A stretch of DNA of 64,000 nucleotides from Bacillus sp. NTK071. Lineage in GTDB: Bacteria > Bacillota > Bacilli > Bacillales > Guptibacillaceae. Numbering within the stretch: position 1 is the first letter of the stretch; the number at the start of each line of letters is the position of its first letter. This document shows, one piece after another, positions 8,946-18,365 of the stretch. Position numbers and translations under genes: made by a program. The notes under the pieces are model-generated. The model searched no databases. It was not told the origin of the DNA and saw only the letters and a list, made by a program, of their open reading frames with translations. Location: positions 1 to 64,000 of the forward strand of contig NZ_JAFKOI010000009.1 of the NCBI RefSeq assembly GCF_017303315.1, given 5' to 3'.

Positions 8946-9767
8946 ATGAATAGACTACAAAACAAAGTTGCCGTTATTACTGGCGGTGCAACAGGAATAG
9001 GCAAAGCAACAGTGGAGCTTTTCTCAAAAGAAGGTGCAACGGTTCTATGTGCTGATATTAATAAAGAAGAACTGGAAACGACAGCGAAGGAATTAAACAA
9101 AGACGGCGGCAACGTTAAACCGTTTCAAGTAGATGTTTCTGATGAAGATAGCGTTACACGTTTCGCGAATCAAGTGAAAGAAGAGTATGGCACGATTGAT
9201 GTGTTATTCAATAACGCAGGTGTGGATCAAGAAGGTGGTAAAGTTCACGAATACCCTGTTGAACTATTTGATCGCATTATTTCAGTTGACCTACGCGGGA
9301 CATTCTTAACAAGTAAATACCTAATTCCACTTATGCTTGATCACGGTGGTTCTATTATCAACACCTCTTCTATGTCAGGTCGAGCAGCAGACCTTGATCG
9401 CTCTGGATATAACGCAGCAAAAGGTGGCATTACAAATTTCACGAAAGCGATGGCGATTGATTATGCTAGACAGGGAATTCGAGTCAATTCCATCTCTCCT
9501 GGTACAATTGAAACACCGTTAATTGATAAACTCGCTGGATCTAAAGAGGAAGAGATGGGCCAGAAATTTAGAGATGCAAACAAATGGGTTACTCCTATGG
9601 GACGATTAGGACGACCTGATGAAATGGCAAAAGTAGCTCTCTTCCTCGCTTCAGATGATAGCTCATATGTAACAGGTGAAGATATCACAGCTGATGGAGG
9701 AATTATGGCTTACACATGGCCAGGTAAGATGCTGATTGATAAAGAATGGAAAGAAGAAACAGAATAA
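8946..9767 (+). CDS. Short-chain dehydrogenase/reductase (glucose dehydrogenase-like)
   Basis: A 273-residue classical SDR. The cofactor motif TGGATGIGKAT is at residues 12-22, NNAG at about 91-94, and the catalytic Ser-Tyr-Lys set in SSMSGRAADLDRSGYNAAKGG (about 140-160). The C-terminal DGGIMAYTWPG follows the usual TADGG end. It would oxidise or reduce a sugar or polyol with NAD(P). It has an AGGAGG RBS and faces the sugar operon across a shared terminator, so it may act on the same substrate. The specific substrate cannot be told. Confidence 0.85.
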   Translation: MNRLQNKVAVITGGATGIGKATVELFSKEGATVLCADINKEELETTAKELNKDGGNVKPFQVDVSDEDSVTRFANQVKEEYGTIDVLFNNAGVDQEGGKVHEYPVELFDRIISVDLRGTFLTSKYLIPLMLDHGGSIINTSSMSGRAADLDRSGYNAAKGGITNFTKAMAIDYARQGIRVNSISPGTIETPLIDKLAGSKEEEMGQKFRDANKWVTPMGRLGRPDEMAKVALFLASDDSSYVTGEDITADGGIMAYTWPGKMLIDKEWKEETE

Positions 9768-9775
9768 AGCCTACC

Positions 9776-9812
9776 AAAAACCCCGACCTCCTATAAAAGG
9801 AATCGGGGTTTT
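9776..9812. terminator. Bidirectional terminator
   Basis: The stem AAAAACCCCGA / TCGGGGTTTT lies between the convergent SDR gene and the sugar operon. Confidence 0.8.
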
Positions 9813-9822
9813 CGTTAAACTT

Positions 9823-10791
9823 CTAAGCCCACCACATCTCAGTCGGTTGTTCTTCAATTAGTACAGATTGAAGGTTCTTTACAGCTCGCTGGAACCCTTC
9901 TTCAATCGACATAAGTGGATCTTCATGTTCAATACTAACGACATGATCATAGCCATACATGCGGAGTGCGCTCATCATATTAGACCATTCCTGATTGCTA
10001 TGGCCACAGCCGACAGATCGGAACGTCCATGCGCGTGATTTCACTTCACCATACGGTTGCATATCAGTTAATCCATGCATGTTTACATTATCCTGATCGA
10101 TATACGTGTCCTTCGCATGGAAATGATGAATGGCATTCTCTTTACCTAGAATCTTAATGGCTGCGACAGGATCAATTCCTTGCCACCACATATGACTTGG
10201 ATCAAGGTTTGCACCAATTGCATCACACGTCAGCTCACGAAGCTTTAACATCGTGTACGGTGTATGAACAAGGAAACCTCCATGAAGCTCAAGACCAATC
10301 TTTACATTATGATCTTTAGCAAACTGGCCCCACTCTTTCCAATATGGAACAAGCTTCTCTTCCCACTGCCATGTCAGCACATCAGAATACTCAGCAGGCC
10401 ATGGTGTGACTGGCCAGTTCGGAAACTTAGCCTCCTCATGATCTCCTGGTGTTCCTGAGAAACAGTTTACGACTGGCACATTCATGAGCGAAGCAAGCTT
10501 CACTGTTTTCACGAACGTATCATGACACTTCTCAGCAAACTCCTTATCTGGAGAAATAGGATTGCCATGACAGCTAAAAGCACTAATTTCAAGTCCTCTT
10601 GCCTGTACCTTTTCAAGATATTCTGACCGCTTTCCTTCGCTGTCCAATAACTCATCAAGATTACAATGAGCATCTCCAGGATAGCCGCCTGTTCCAATCT
10701 CAACCGCTTTTAGACCGGATGCTTTCGCATGATCGAGCATCTCTTCAAATGATTTATCCGAAAATAGAACAGTAAATACGCCGAGTTTCAT
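9823..10791 (-). CDS. Sugar phosphate isomerase/epimerase-family TIM barrel
   Basis: A 322-residue AP-endonuclease-2-type TIM barrel (xylose isomerase-like). Probable metal ligands are in IGLELHGG (Glu), NLDPSHMWW (Asp, His), HHFHAKD (His, Asp) and SIEHEDP (Glu). Members act as isomerases, epimerases, inosose dehydratases or keto-glycoside-cleaving lyases. It is the last gene of the minus-strand operon, 29 nt after the Gfo/Idh gene. In this setting it may process a keto sugar made by the neighbouring oxidoreductases, which is an inference. Confidence 0.8.
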   Translation of the reverse strand: MKLGVFTVLFSDKSFEEMLDHAKASGLKAVEIGTGGYPGDAHCNLDELLDSEGKRSEYLEKVQARGLEISAFSCHGNPISPDKEFAEKCHDTFVKTVKLASLMNVPVVNCFSGTPGDHEEAKFPNWPVTPWPAEYSDVLTWQWEEKLVPYWKEWGQFAKDHNVKIGLELHGGFLVHTPYTMLKLRELTCDAIGANLDPSHMWWQGIDPVAAIKILGKENAIHHFHAKDTYIDQDNVNMHGLTDMQPYGEVKSRAWTFRSVGCGHSNQEWSNMMSALRMYGYDHVVSIEHEDPLMSIEEGFQRAVKNLQSVLIEEQPTEMWWA

Positions 10792-10820
10792 CGTCTCACT
10801 CCTATGATTTCAAAATGGTA

Positions 10821-11858
10821 TTACAATTGAACGCTTCTACCTGTAGCACAGCTTTCATAGATTGCTTCAATAACCTGAGAAACGGTTCGTGCTTCTTCTG
10901 CACTCACAATTGGTTTCTCAAGACCGAGGCAACTGTTTACAAAGTTTTCCGCCTGTGGCAAACCTGGATCTTCTTCACCAGGCACCCACTCGCTACTGCT
11001 GTTTAACAGCATGCCATACTGTGCTTTGTTCAGTTGAAAAGGAAATACCTCAAGACCACCATCGCTACCAGAAATACTAACTGACTCTTTATCTTCAGCA
11101 ATATTAGCTGACCACGACGTTTCAAATAACATGGAAACATTGTTATCAAATTTAATATACGCTGTCACATGATCATCCACATCGAATGTTTCATGATCAA
11201 AAGCACCCCATAAATTAACTTGTTCAGGCGTTTTACTTAATCGATTATAGGTTGTGCCTGACACTTCTACTGGCTTTGGATTTCCCATAAGCCACATGCT
11301 TAAGTCAAGAAAATGACAGCCATAGTCGATTAAGCTTCCACCACCCTGAAGCTGCTTATTCGTAAACACACCCCAGCCTGGTACTTTACGACGGCGAAGA
11401 GCTTGTACTCTCGCTACCATCGGATCACCAATTTCTTTTGCTTGAATGACCTGACGTGCTGCGCGCGGTTCCTTCATAAAACGATAATGATAGGCAATTG
11501 AAAGGACCTTACCTGACTCCTTTTCCGCTTCAATCATGCGATCACACTCTTCTACGTTCATTGCCATAGGCTTCTCACAAAGAACGTGTACGCCTGCTTT
11601 TAGCGCCTCTACAGCAAGGTCAGCGTGGAATTTGTTTGGCGTACAAATCGTTACAGCATCAACTTCTTTTAGCATATCTTCAACTTGCTCGTATACATTT
11701 GTAATGTTAAATAACACTGAAGCTTCCTTAGCTCTCTCATAGTCAACATCATAAACACCAAACAACTCTACCTGTTCGGAGAGTTGTTGGTATGAAGGGA
11801 TATGACGTGACTGAGCGATTCCACCAGACCCGATAATTCCCATTCGTAATTTAGTCAC
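10821..11858 (-). CDS. Gfo/Idh/MocA-family oxidoreductase (first of two)
   Basis: 345 residues. The N-terminal Rossmann fold starts MGIIGSGGIAQSRHIP; the family motif CEKPMAMN is at about residues 93-100, with its catalytic Lys. The C-terminal alpha/beta domain has GGGSLIDYGCHFLDLSMWLMG with the usual D-x3-H pair. NAD(P)-dependent oxidation or reduction of a sugar is expected. The start is a GTG with GAGGTGA upstream. It lies 4 nt after the second Gfo/Idh gene. Both copies lack a signal peptide and so act in the cytoplasm. Confidence 0.85.
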   Translation of the reverse strand: MTKLRMGIIGSGGIAQSRHIPSYQQLSEQVELFGVYDVDYERAKEASVLFNITNVYEQVEDMLKEVDAVTICTPNKFHADLAVEALKAGVHVLCEKPMAMNVEECDRMIEAEKESGKVLSIAYHYRFMKEPRAARQVIQAKEIGDPMVARVQALRRRKVPGWGVFTNKQLQGGGSLIDYGCHFLDLSMWLMGNPKPVEVSGTTYNRLSKTPEQVNLWGAFDHETFDVDDHVTAYIKFDNNVSMLFETSWSANIAEDKESVSISGSDGGLEVFPFQLNKAQYGMLLNSSSEWVPGEEDPGLPQAENFVNSCLGLEKPIVSAEEARTVSQVIEAIYESCATGRSVQL

Positions 11859-11862
11859 GTCA

Positions 11863-12891
11863 TCACCTCAAACTAATCATTTTCTTCGTTTCATTTGATT
11901 CAAGAGCAGCTAGAACAACTTGAAGTGATTTCATTCCTTCAAGACCACTTACAGGTGACTCTTTATCAGATACGATACTATCTACAAAACGATTAATAAC
12001 ATGTGAACTCGACTGACCACCCTCGTCATTCGATTGAATTCCACCAAGTTCATACTTCACAACCTCACCCGTTTGATACTGAACGACTAGTGAATTCACT
12101 GGATCATCTTCTAGACGAAGAATGGCTTTCTCTGCATAAATGATAGTTGAGTTGTCTTCTTTCGCTGTATAAGCCCAGCTTGCTGCAAGCGTGCCAATGA
12201 TGCCGCTTTCTGATTTCAAGATGCAAACTGCATTATCATCAACCGTCGCAAATTCCTTTGCACTCGTTTCAACAAAAGAACCTACTTCTACAATTTCTTC
12301 ACCTAGTACATAACGAATGAGGTCTGTCTTATGAACACCAAGATCTCCCATTGCTCCAATAAATGCTTTCTCTTTCTCAAAGAACCAGCTATCTTTGCCA
12401 TCAACGCTCCACGCTTCTGGTCCAGGATGACCGAAAGCTGTGCGGAAACTATACACCTTTCCTACTTCACCACTTGCTAGTATCTCTTTTGCTTTTGCGT
12501 GGGAAGGAACAAATCGTTGATTATGAGCAATCATAAGTTTTTTACCGCTCTCACGGGCTGCTTCAATCATCTGTTCTGCATCTTCTCGTGAGGTTGCCAT
12601 CGGCTTCTCACAAAGAACATGCTTACCCGCTTTTAGTGCAGCAATGGAAATCGGGGCGTGCAAATAGTTTGGCGTACATACACTTACTGCATCGATTTGT
12701 TCGTTCTGAAGCAATTCTTCTACACTTTCATAAGAAACTGCACCATAAAGTGCTCCAATTTCATCTGCCCTCGTTTTAACGATGTCACAAACCGCAGCAA
12801 TTTCTATTAGTTTGTTTGCTGCGTATTCTGGAAGGTGGCGATGCTTTGCAATACTTCCACATCCGATAACACCAACTTGTAGTTTTCTCAT
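11863..12891 (-). CDS. Gfo/Idh/MocA-family oxidoreductase (second of two)
   Basis: 342 residues with GVIGCGSIAKHRHLP at the N-terminus, CEKPMATS near residue 95 and GAMGDLGVHKTDLIRYVLG (about 170-188) carrying the conserved Asp-His pair. It resembles the other Gfo/Idh protein but is clearly diverged, so the two probably act on different substrates or at different steps (for example oxidation before cleavage and reduction after it). ThuB of the rhizobial thu operon belongs to this family. It has a GGAGGAG RBS. Confidence 0.85.
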   Translation of the reverse strand: MRKLQVGVIGCGSIAKHRHLPEYAANKLIEIAAVCDIVKTRADEIGALYGAVSYESVEELLQNEQIDAVSVCTPNYLHAPISIAALKAGKHVLCEKPMATSREDAEQMIEAARESGKKLMIAHNQRFVPSHAKAKEILASGEVGKVYSFRTAFGHPGPEAWSVDGKDSWFFEKEKAFIGAMGDLGVHKTDLIRYVLGEEIVEVGSFVETSAKEFATVDDNAVCILKSESGIIGTLAASWAYTAKEDNSTIIYAEKAILRLEDDPVNSLVVQYQTGEVVKYELGGIQSNDEGGQSSSHVINRFVDSIVSDKESPVSGLEGMKSLQVVLAALESNETKKMISLR

Positions 12892-12915
12892 AGTTTCTCC
12901 TCCTCTATCTTTCTA

Positions 12916-13635
12916 TTATTTAGACGTAATGGTTTCGAGTGGTTTTGCATTTCCATAGACTGGTTTTGCTATGCTCGTAGGTTTGGCCCAGGCAACAGCG
13001 TTCTTCATCACTCGCTGAATATCTTCGTGATAATAGGTCGGGTATGTTTCATGTCCAGGTCTGAAGTAGAACACTTTTCCTTGACCACGTTTATATGTAC
13101 AGCCGCTTCTGAAGACCTCTCCCCCTTCAAACCAGCTAACAAATACAAGCTCGTCCGGTGCTGGAATATCAAAATGCTCTCCATACATTTCTTCTCTTTC
13201 AAGCTCAATTGTCTCTCCAAGTCCTTCTGCAATTGGGTGAGTAGGATCGATTACCCACATTCTTTCCTTCTCATCCGCTTCACGCCACTTGAGATCACAC
13301 CCTGTTCCCATTAGCTTCTTGAAAATCTTGGAGAAGTGACCAGAGTGAAGTACGATTAGACCCATACCATCTAGGACGCGTTGATGAACACGATCAACGA
13401 TTTCATCCGATACCTCTTCATGAGCAATATGACCCCACCAAAGAAGAACATCGGTACTATTTAATACTTCTTCTGATAGACCGTGTTCTGGCTCGTCTAG
13501 CGTTGCTGTTCTCACTTCGAAGTCTTCCTTCAAGAATTCAGCAATCGCTCCATGAATGCCGTTCGGGTAGACACTTCTTACTTCTTCACTTTTTTGTTCG
13601 TGTCGATTTTCATTCCATACTGTAACGTTAAGCAT
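12916..13635 (-). CDS. ThuA-like protein
   Basis: About 239 residues of the ThuA family, with a glutamine-amidotransferase-like fold. Marks are [10 protein letters not shown] at the start, [15 protein letters not shown] (about residues 66-80), [19 protein letters not shown] (about 93-111) and the C-terminal [20 protein letters not shown]. ThuA proteins accompany Gfo/Idh enzymes in operons for trehalose-type disaccharides and keto sugars; the exact reaction is not settled. The ATG at 13635 is chosen because GGAG lies 8 nt before it. Confidence 0.85.
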   Translation of the reverse strand: MLNVTVWNENRHEQKSEEVRSVYPNGIHGAIAEFLKEDFEVRTATLDEPEHGLSEEVLNSTDVLLWWGHIAHEEVSDEIVDRVHQRVLDGMGLIVLHSGHFSKIFKKLMGTGCDLKWREADEKERMWVIDPTHPIAEGLGETIELEREEMYGEHFDIPAPDELVFVSWFEGGEVFRSGCTYKRGQGKVFYFRPGHETYPTYYHEDIQRVMKNAVAWAKPTSIAKPVYGNAKPLETITSK

Positions 13636-13655
13636 ATAATTCACTCCTATTTTAT

Positions 13656-14483
13656 CTATTCTTTAACTGAACCTGATGTTAAACCAGAAACAATTCTACG
13701 TTGGAAAATGAGTACCATAATAACAAGTGGAACCGTTACCACAACAGTTGCTGCTGAGATCTCGCCCCATGGAATTGTATATTGTCCCTGGAATAGAGCA
13801 ATTCCGACTGGTACGGTTTTGAACTTATCAGCTGTGTTGATCGTAAGGGCAAAGAGAAATTCGTTCCATGCAGCGATAAACACGAGTATAGCTGTTGTGA
13901 AAATCCCTGGTACCGCAAGCGGCATAATGACTTTCCAATACGTTTGCCATAGTGATGCACCATCAATCCTTGCTGCTTCTTCAAGATCAAATGGAATCTT
14001 TCTAAAGAACGTCACGAGTAACCAAATGGATAATGGAAGCGTGATCGTCGTATACGGGATAATAAGTCCCAGGTAGCTATTCGTAAGCCCTAAGTTTTTA
14101 AGAAAGATGTAGATTGGTGAAATCGTTGCAACCTGTGGAAACATCGATACTGAAAGGACTACTCCAAGAATAATTGGCTTTCCTTTAAAATTAAGACGCG
14201 CAATCGCATAAGCTGCGAAAGATGCTACAAGAACGGTATAAACGGTTGTAATGGTAGCTACAACAGTACTATTCCAAAGATAGCGCATGAACGGATAATC
14301 TACGAAAACGGATACATAGTTTTGTAGTGTTGGGTTCGATGTGAATGGATTGAACGCTCTGTCTCCAAATAGCTCAGACAGCGGCTTAATCGAGCTTGCA
14401 AGCATCCATAGAAATGGAAACATAACCAAGAAAACAAACACGACTAGAAAGACATAAAACATCGGTCCAGCTTTCTTATTCAT
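13656..14483 (-). CDS. Carbohydrate ABC transporter permease (MalG type)
   Basis: 275 residues with six predicted membrane helices. The ATPase-contact EAA loop is [25 protein letters not shown] (about residues 180-204), with the invariant EAA...G. It pairs with the upstream MalF-type permease. The neighbouring genes and the CUT1-type binding protein suggest that an oligosaccharide or glycoside is imported. Confidence 0.9.
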   Translation of the reverse strand: MNKKAGPMFYVFLVVFVFLVMFPFLWMLASSIKPLSELFGDRAFNPFTSNPTLQNYVSVFVDYPFMRYLWNSTVVATITTVYTVLVASFAAYAIARLNFKGKPIILGVVLSVSMFPQVATISPIYIFLKNLGLTNSYLGLIIPYTTITLPLSIWLLVTFFRKIPFDLEEAARIDGASLWQTYWKVIMPLAVPGIFTTAILVFIAAWNEFLFALTINTADKFKTVPVGIALFQGQYTIPWGEISAATVVVTVPLVIMVLIFQRRIVSGLTSGSVKE

Positions 14484-14522
14484 CTGGCAGACCCTCCTTC
14501 TTCATCATAAAATACATTATCA

Positions 14523-15866
14523 TTATTTTCCAGAACCATCTTTGATCAAATCAGATCCAAGAAGTTTAATAAAGATTCCTGAAATGATGGCCACACAGAT
14601 AAAGACGACAACTGAAATAGCTGATCCTTCTCCAAAGTTCGTTTGCTTAAACATAAGGGTATAAGCATACATGGATATGGTTTCAGTTGAGTTTGCTGGA
14701 CCTCCACCAGTTAATACGTAAATTAAGTCAAATACTCGGAATGCATCAAGCGTACGGAATAATAGAGCTACAAGAAGGCTTGATTTAAGTAGCGGTAGCG
14801 TAATCGTAATAAACTGCTTCCATTTATTCGCCCCATCAATGGATGCTGCTTCATAAAGGGAACCAGATATTGTCTGTAATCCTGCAAGAAGAAGTAATGC
14901 CATGTAAGGCGTTGTCTTCCAAACATCCGCAAAAATAACAGAGAACATCGCACCTGTATCTGTTGTTAATAGCATCGCCATTCTGTCAACAAGTCCAACA
15001 TCTTCAAATAGCTTCGCGACAATCCCGTTTTGACCATCATATAGAAACTTCCACATAAGGGCAGCAACTGCAGTCGGGATCGCCCATGGAATAAGAATAC
15101 TCGCTCGAATTAATCCTCTTCCAAGGAAAGCTTTGTTAATAAGGAGGGCAATAGCAAGTCCAAGAATAAGCTCTGCTAACACGGAGATAAATGTAAAGAC
15201 ACTTGTGTTCCAGAGAGAGCGCCACATCCGTTGGTCAGTTAAATTCTCTTTATAGTGTTCAAATCCGACAAAGTTAGGCTCTACCACAATCTCAGTAAGT
15301 GCTGATGATAATCCAACGATTTTGTCACCTTGCTCTAGATTGCCGTTCTCATTTATCGTTTTTAAATTATCATTTATTTCTTTAACAGACGTAGTAAAAT
15401 CTTTTGCAACTGTTTCGTCGATTTCAATATACTTCATGTCGGCTGGTATATTCTCAAAGTTATCTAATTTTGCATTAATAGTGTCGTAGTTCTCTTGTGC
15501 CTCAGGCTTTTCTTTAATACCTTCGTCGAGATTCTCAAGCGTTGATTTAATCTTTGTTAACTCTTCACTTGAATTACCTTTATCAATTTCAGAGTCAATG
15601 GCTCCGACTAGAAAAGGGAAGTTCTGTAAATAACGATCTAAATCGATTTGGTAATCTAGATGAACTTCTGATTTAGTCGGCTCATTGAGCTGAAGGTCAA
15701 AAAGACTAAAATAAAAGGATTGAATAACTGGCCAAATGGAAATGGCTAGAATTAGGATAAGTGCTGGCGCAACAAGTAAGTAACCTACAACAGAATCATT
15801 CTTTTTCTTCTTCTTAGGCCGCTCCTCAACTTTGATCGGCTCTTTCGGATCGATTTCCGTTTGCAT
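14523..15866 (-). CDS. Carbohydrate ABC transporter permease (MalF type) with large extracytoplasmic insert
   Basis: 447 residues, against about 300 for most CUT1 permeases. After a charged N-terminus and helix 1 (about 27-52), a largely helical hydrophilic stretch (about 56-205) lies before helix 2. It is rich in Asp, Glu, Lys and Asn and looks coiled-coil-like. The core then follows, with the EAA loop YEAASIDGANKWKQFITITLPLLK (about 335-358). The position matches the P2 domain of E. coli MalF, which contacts the binding protein. No ATPase gene is present, so an MsmX-type shared ATPase is expected. Confidence 0.88.
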   Translation of the reverse strand: MQTEIDPKEPIKVEERPKKKKKNDSVVGYLLVAPALILILAISIWPVIQSFYFSLFDLQLNEPTKSEVHLDYQIDLDRYLQNFPFLVGAIDSEIDKGNSSEELTKIKSTLENLDEGIKEKPEAQENYDTINAKLDNFENIPADMKYIEIDETVAKDFTTSVKEINDNLKTINENGNLEQGDKIVGLSSALTEIVVEPNFVGFEHYKENLTDQRMWRSLWNTSVFTFISVLAELILGLAIALLINKAFLGRGLIRASILIPWAIPTAVAALMWKFLYDGQNGIVAKLFEDVGLVDRMAMLLTTDTGAMFSVIFADVWKTTPYMALLLLAGLQTISGSLYEAASIDGANKWKQFITITLPLLKSSLLVALLFRTLDAFRVFDLIYVLTGGGPANSTETISMYAYTLMFKQTNFGEGSAISVVVFICVAIISGIFIKLLGSDLIKDGSGK

Positions 15867-15890
15867 ACCACCGCTCCTCTCTTAGGAAAA

Positions 15891-15919
15891 ACATTAGCCT
15901 TCGGTCAGAAGGCTAATGT
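15891..15919 (-). other. Intercistronic hairpin between binding-protein and permease genes
   Basis: A perfect 12-bp stem, ACATTAGCCTTC / GAAGGCTAATGT, with a 5-nt loop and no T run after it. It sits just 3' of the binding-protein gene inside the operon, a place where such hairpins commonly stabilise the upstream message or weaken read-through. Confidence 0.6.
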
Positions 15920-15928
15920 ACATCACAT

Positions 15929-17245
15929 TTACTTTTCTAATTTCTCATTCATTTCTTTCTCCATAGCAGCAGCAGCTTCTTCAGGTGTTTCTTCTCCTGC
16001 GATCGCTTTTGATACATGGATTTGAATGATTTCAGAGATTTCAGGATAGTTCGGTGCTACTGGGCGGGAAACAGCTGCTTCAAGAGCAGTTTGGAACCCT
16101 TCTTCACCAAAGAATGGGTTTGCTTCAATGATCTCTTGGTCATCGAATAGAGCTGGAAGTGTTGGTGCGTGTGAACCTACAATTGCATCAATCTTCTGTC
16201 CTTCTTCACCAGTCATGAACTTCAATAGTTCCCAAGCTTCTTGTGGATGCTCAGAGAAGTTGTTGATAGCTGACATCCAACCACCAAGAGCCGCAGCAGA
16301 ACCTGCGTCACCTTGAGGAAGAGGAGCTACTTCTACATTTCCAACAATCTTAGACTGCTCTTCATCATTAGCAAGAGCGTACTGGTACGGCCAGTTACGG
16401 ATAAATGGAGATTGTCCTTCGATAAACGCAGTGTGAGATTCTACTTCAGTGAACGTGTTAATGTTACCTGGAACGAAATCTGAGTTTGCAATTTCAACCA
16501 ACTTAGAAATTCCTTTAATGGCTTCAGGGCTATTGATGACAACTTCGCCATTCTCATCGATGAACGCGCCACCATAAGAAGCTACGAATTCTACAGCGTT
16601 TGTAACAAGACCTTCATATTGCTTCGCTTGCATAAGGTAACCAAACTTCGTACCATCTTGACCCTTTAGGTCAGAAGCTTGAGTCATAAGATCGTCCCAC
16701 GTTTTTGGAGCTTCTGAAACCATGTCTGAGCGGTAGAAAAGCATACCTGCATCAATAAACTTCGGCATTGCCCACTGCTTACCATTAAATGTTGCTGCAG
16801 TAACTGGCCCCTGGTTATAGTCGTCCATGTTAATGCTATCTTTTTGAATAAAACGATCGAGAGGGAGTACATAGCCTGCCTGCGCGAATTCCGCTGGCCA
16901 GATTACATCAAGATCTAATACATCAATCTCAGAGGATTCAGCGTTCAACATCGTTACGTATGCATCGTGCTGTGCACCAGTATCTGTTGGCATTTCACGG
17001 AATTCTACTTCGATATTAGGATTCTGCTTCTCAAATTCTTCAATCATTGCATCTGTTGCACCTGTTGCATCTTTACCACGTGCATAAACGATTTTGACTT
17101 TTTCATCGTTCCCAGAGCTTGCGTTTTCGTCCCCAGAATTAGTGCCGCTGTTTGAAGATGAATTGTTTGAAGAGCTACATGCAGATAGAACAAGAATTAG
17201 AGCCAATACGATAAAAAGCAACTTACTATTCTTCAAAATTCTCAT
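15929..17245 (-). CDS. Extracellular sugar-binding lipoprotein (family 1)
   Basis: 438 residues. A lipoprotein signal is present: MRILKNSKLLFIVLALILV followed by LSACSSS, with the lipobox Cys near residue 23. A Ser/Asn linker follows, then a bacterial solute-binding family 1 domain with DVIWPAEFAQAGYVLPLD and the C-terminal TGEEGQKIDA. It captures the sugar outside the membrane for the two permeases downstream. The ATG at 17245 is chosen for the AAGGGGGA site and the signal peptide; the ORF is open 34 codons further, across the operators, and that part is not expected to be translated. Confidence 0.9.
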   Translation of the reverse strand: MRILKNSKLLFIVLALILVLSACSSSNNSSSNSGTNSGDENASSGNDEKVKIVYARGKDATGATDAMIEEFEKQNPNIEVEFREMPTDTGAQHDAYVTMLNAESSEIDVLDLDVIWPAEFAQAGYVLPLDRFIQKDSINMDDYNQGPVTAATFNGKQWAMPKFIDAGMLFYRSDMVSEAPKTWDDLMTQASDLKGQDGTKFGYLMQAKQYEGLVTNAVEFVASYGGAFIDENGEVVINSPEAIKGISKLVEIANSDFVPGNINTFTEVESHTAFIEGQSPFIRNWPYQYALANDEEQSKIVGNVEVAPLPQGDAGSAAALGGWMSAINNFSEHPQEAWELLKFMTGEEGQKIDAIVGSHAPTLPALFDDQEIIEANPFFGEEGFQTALEAAVSRPVAPNYPEISEIIQIHVSKAIAGEETPEEAAAAMEKEMNEKLEK

Positions 17246-17271
17246 AACAGTTTGGTCCCCCTTAAATTTGG

Positions 17272-17307
17272 TTGAAATCGATTTCAATATGTTGTAATCG
17301 ATTTCAA
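17272..17307. promoter_or_regulatory. Tandem LacI-type operators before the sugar operon
   Basis: The perfect 16-bp palindrome TTGAAATCGATTTCAA (17272-17287) and the near-perfect TTGTAATCGATTTCAA (17292-17307) have centres 20 bp apart, about two helical turns. Both have the central CG of LacI-family operators. The same half sites recur before the regulator gene. Confidence 0.8.
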
Positions 17308-17310
17308 TAA

Positions 17311-17324
17311 AGATAGCGCTTACA
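17311..17324 (-). promoter_or_regulatory. CcpA cre site
   Basis: On the minus strand TGTAAGCGCTATCT fits the B. subtilis cre consensus TGWAARCGYTWNCW at every defined position. It lies between the regulator stop codon and the two operators, at the likely promoter of the binding-protein operon, so carbon catabolite repression is expected. Confidence 0.7.
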
Positions 17325-17333
17325 ATATTATTA

Positions 17334-18323
17334 TTATGTTGAATCACGAATAACTAATGATAGTGGTAGTTCAATAACGGCTTGACTCATTCGTTCTCGT
17401 ATACCATGCAAACATTCAATGAAAACAGCCATCGCTCTTGCGCCTATTTCATCACCTGGTTGATAGATGGTTGTTAGTTCTGGTTCAATTAAACTCGCGA
17501 TTGGTTGATCATCAAACCCGAGAATAGCTAGATCCCTCGGTACATGAAGACCATGTTTACTAGCTTCCTTCACCATTGCTGATGCAACCTCGTCCCCACC
17601 AGTAAAAACGGCAGTTGGCCGATCGGAAAGTTGAAGGATCTGCTGGAATACTCGTTTACCATCTTCCATCGTGTATGTATCACGGAAGATCCATTCTGAC
17701 TTCATGTCAATTCCAGCTTCTTCTATCGCTTTGAAGAATCCAAGGCGTCTGTCAAAGGACAAACCACTCGTTGAGCCCATGCAGTATGCGATTTTCGTGT
17801 GGCCTTTCTCTATCAGATGCTGAGTACCTAAATAGCTCCCCTGTACCTGATCCAGACGAACCATTGGAACAGTCGCTTCGTGATGGTATTCATTACACAA
17901 GATAATTGGTCCATATGCTGTATAAGGCTGAATATAATCCCACTCATTTTCAATAGAAGTAAAGATAACGCCATCAACTTGTTTTGTTTGCAGCAAGTTA
18001 AGAAAGTCAATTTCCTTCTTCTTACTTGATTTAGTCTGACAGATAATCAGCTGAAATCCATTTCCTTCAGCTACTCTCTCAATTCCATCTAGGATTAAAG
18101 TGAAAAATGGATTAGTCAATCTTGGAATTAAGACAGCTACTACATTCGTTTTGCGATTCCTAAGATTTCTAGCAGATGTGTTGGGAAAATACCCAAGCTC
18201 TTTCATTGCATCATGTACTAACTTGCGCTTGTCTTCAGATACGTGTGGATAATCATTAATGACGCGTGACACAGTTGCACTTGATAAACCTGTGTACTTT
18301 GCGACATCAGCAATTGTAGCCAT
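17334..18323 (-). CDS. LacI-family transcriptional regulator
   Basis: 329 residues. The helix-turn-helix is ATIADVAKYTGLSSATVSRV at residues 2-21, followed by the NDYPHVSED hinge region and a periplasmic-binding-like effector domain (about 60-329) with GFDDQPIASLIEPELTTI near 265-282. It probably represses the binding-protein operon and its own gene, since matching palindromes flank it, and is released by the imported sugar or a derivative. It lies upstream of the operon in the same direction. Confidence 0.9.
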   Translation of the reverse strand: MATIADVAKYTGLSSATVSRVINDYPHVSEDKRKLVHDAMKELGYFPNTSARNLRNRKTNVVAVLIPRLTNPFFTLILDGIERVAEGNGFQLIICQTKSSKKKEIDFLNLLQTKQVDGVIFTSIENEWDYIQPYTAYGPIILCNEYHHEATVPMVRLDQVQGSYLGTQHLIEKGHTKIAYCMGSTSGLSFDRRLGFFKAIEEAGIDMKSEWIFRDTYTMEDGKRVFQQILQLSDRPTAVFTGGDEVASAMVKEASKHGLHVPRDLAILGFDDQPIASLIEPELTTIYQPGDEIGARAMAVFIECLHGIRERMSQAVIELPLSLVIRDST

Positions 18324-18365
18324 GTTTCATCCTCCCCCGAAAGTTCAAAAGACCCTCCCTTCACT

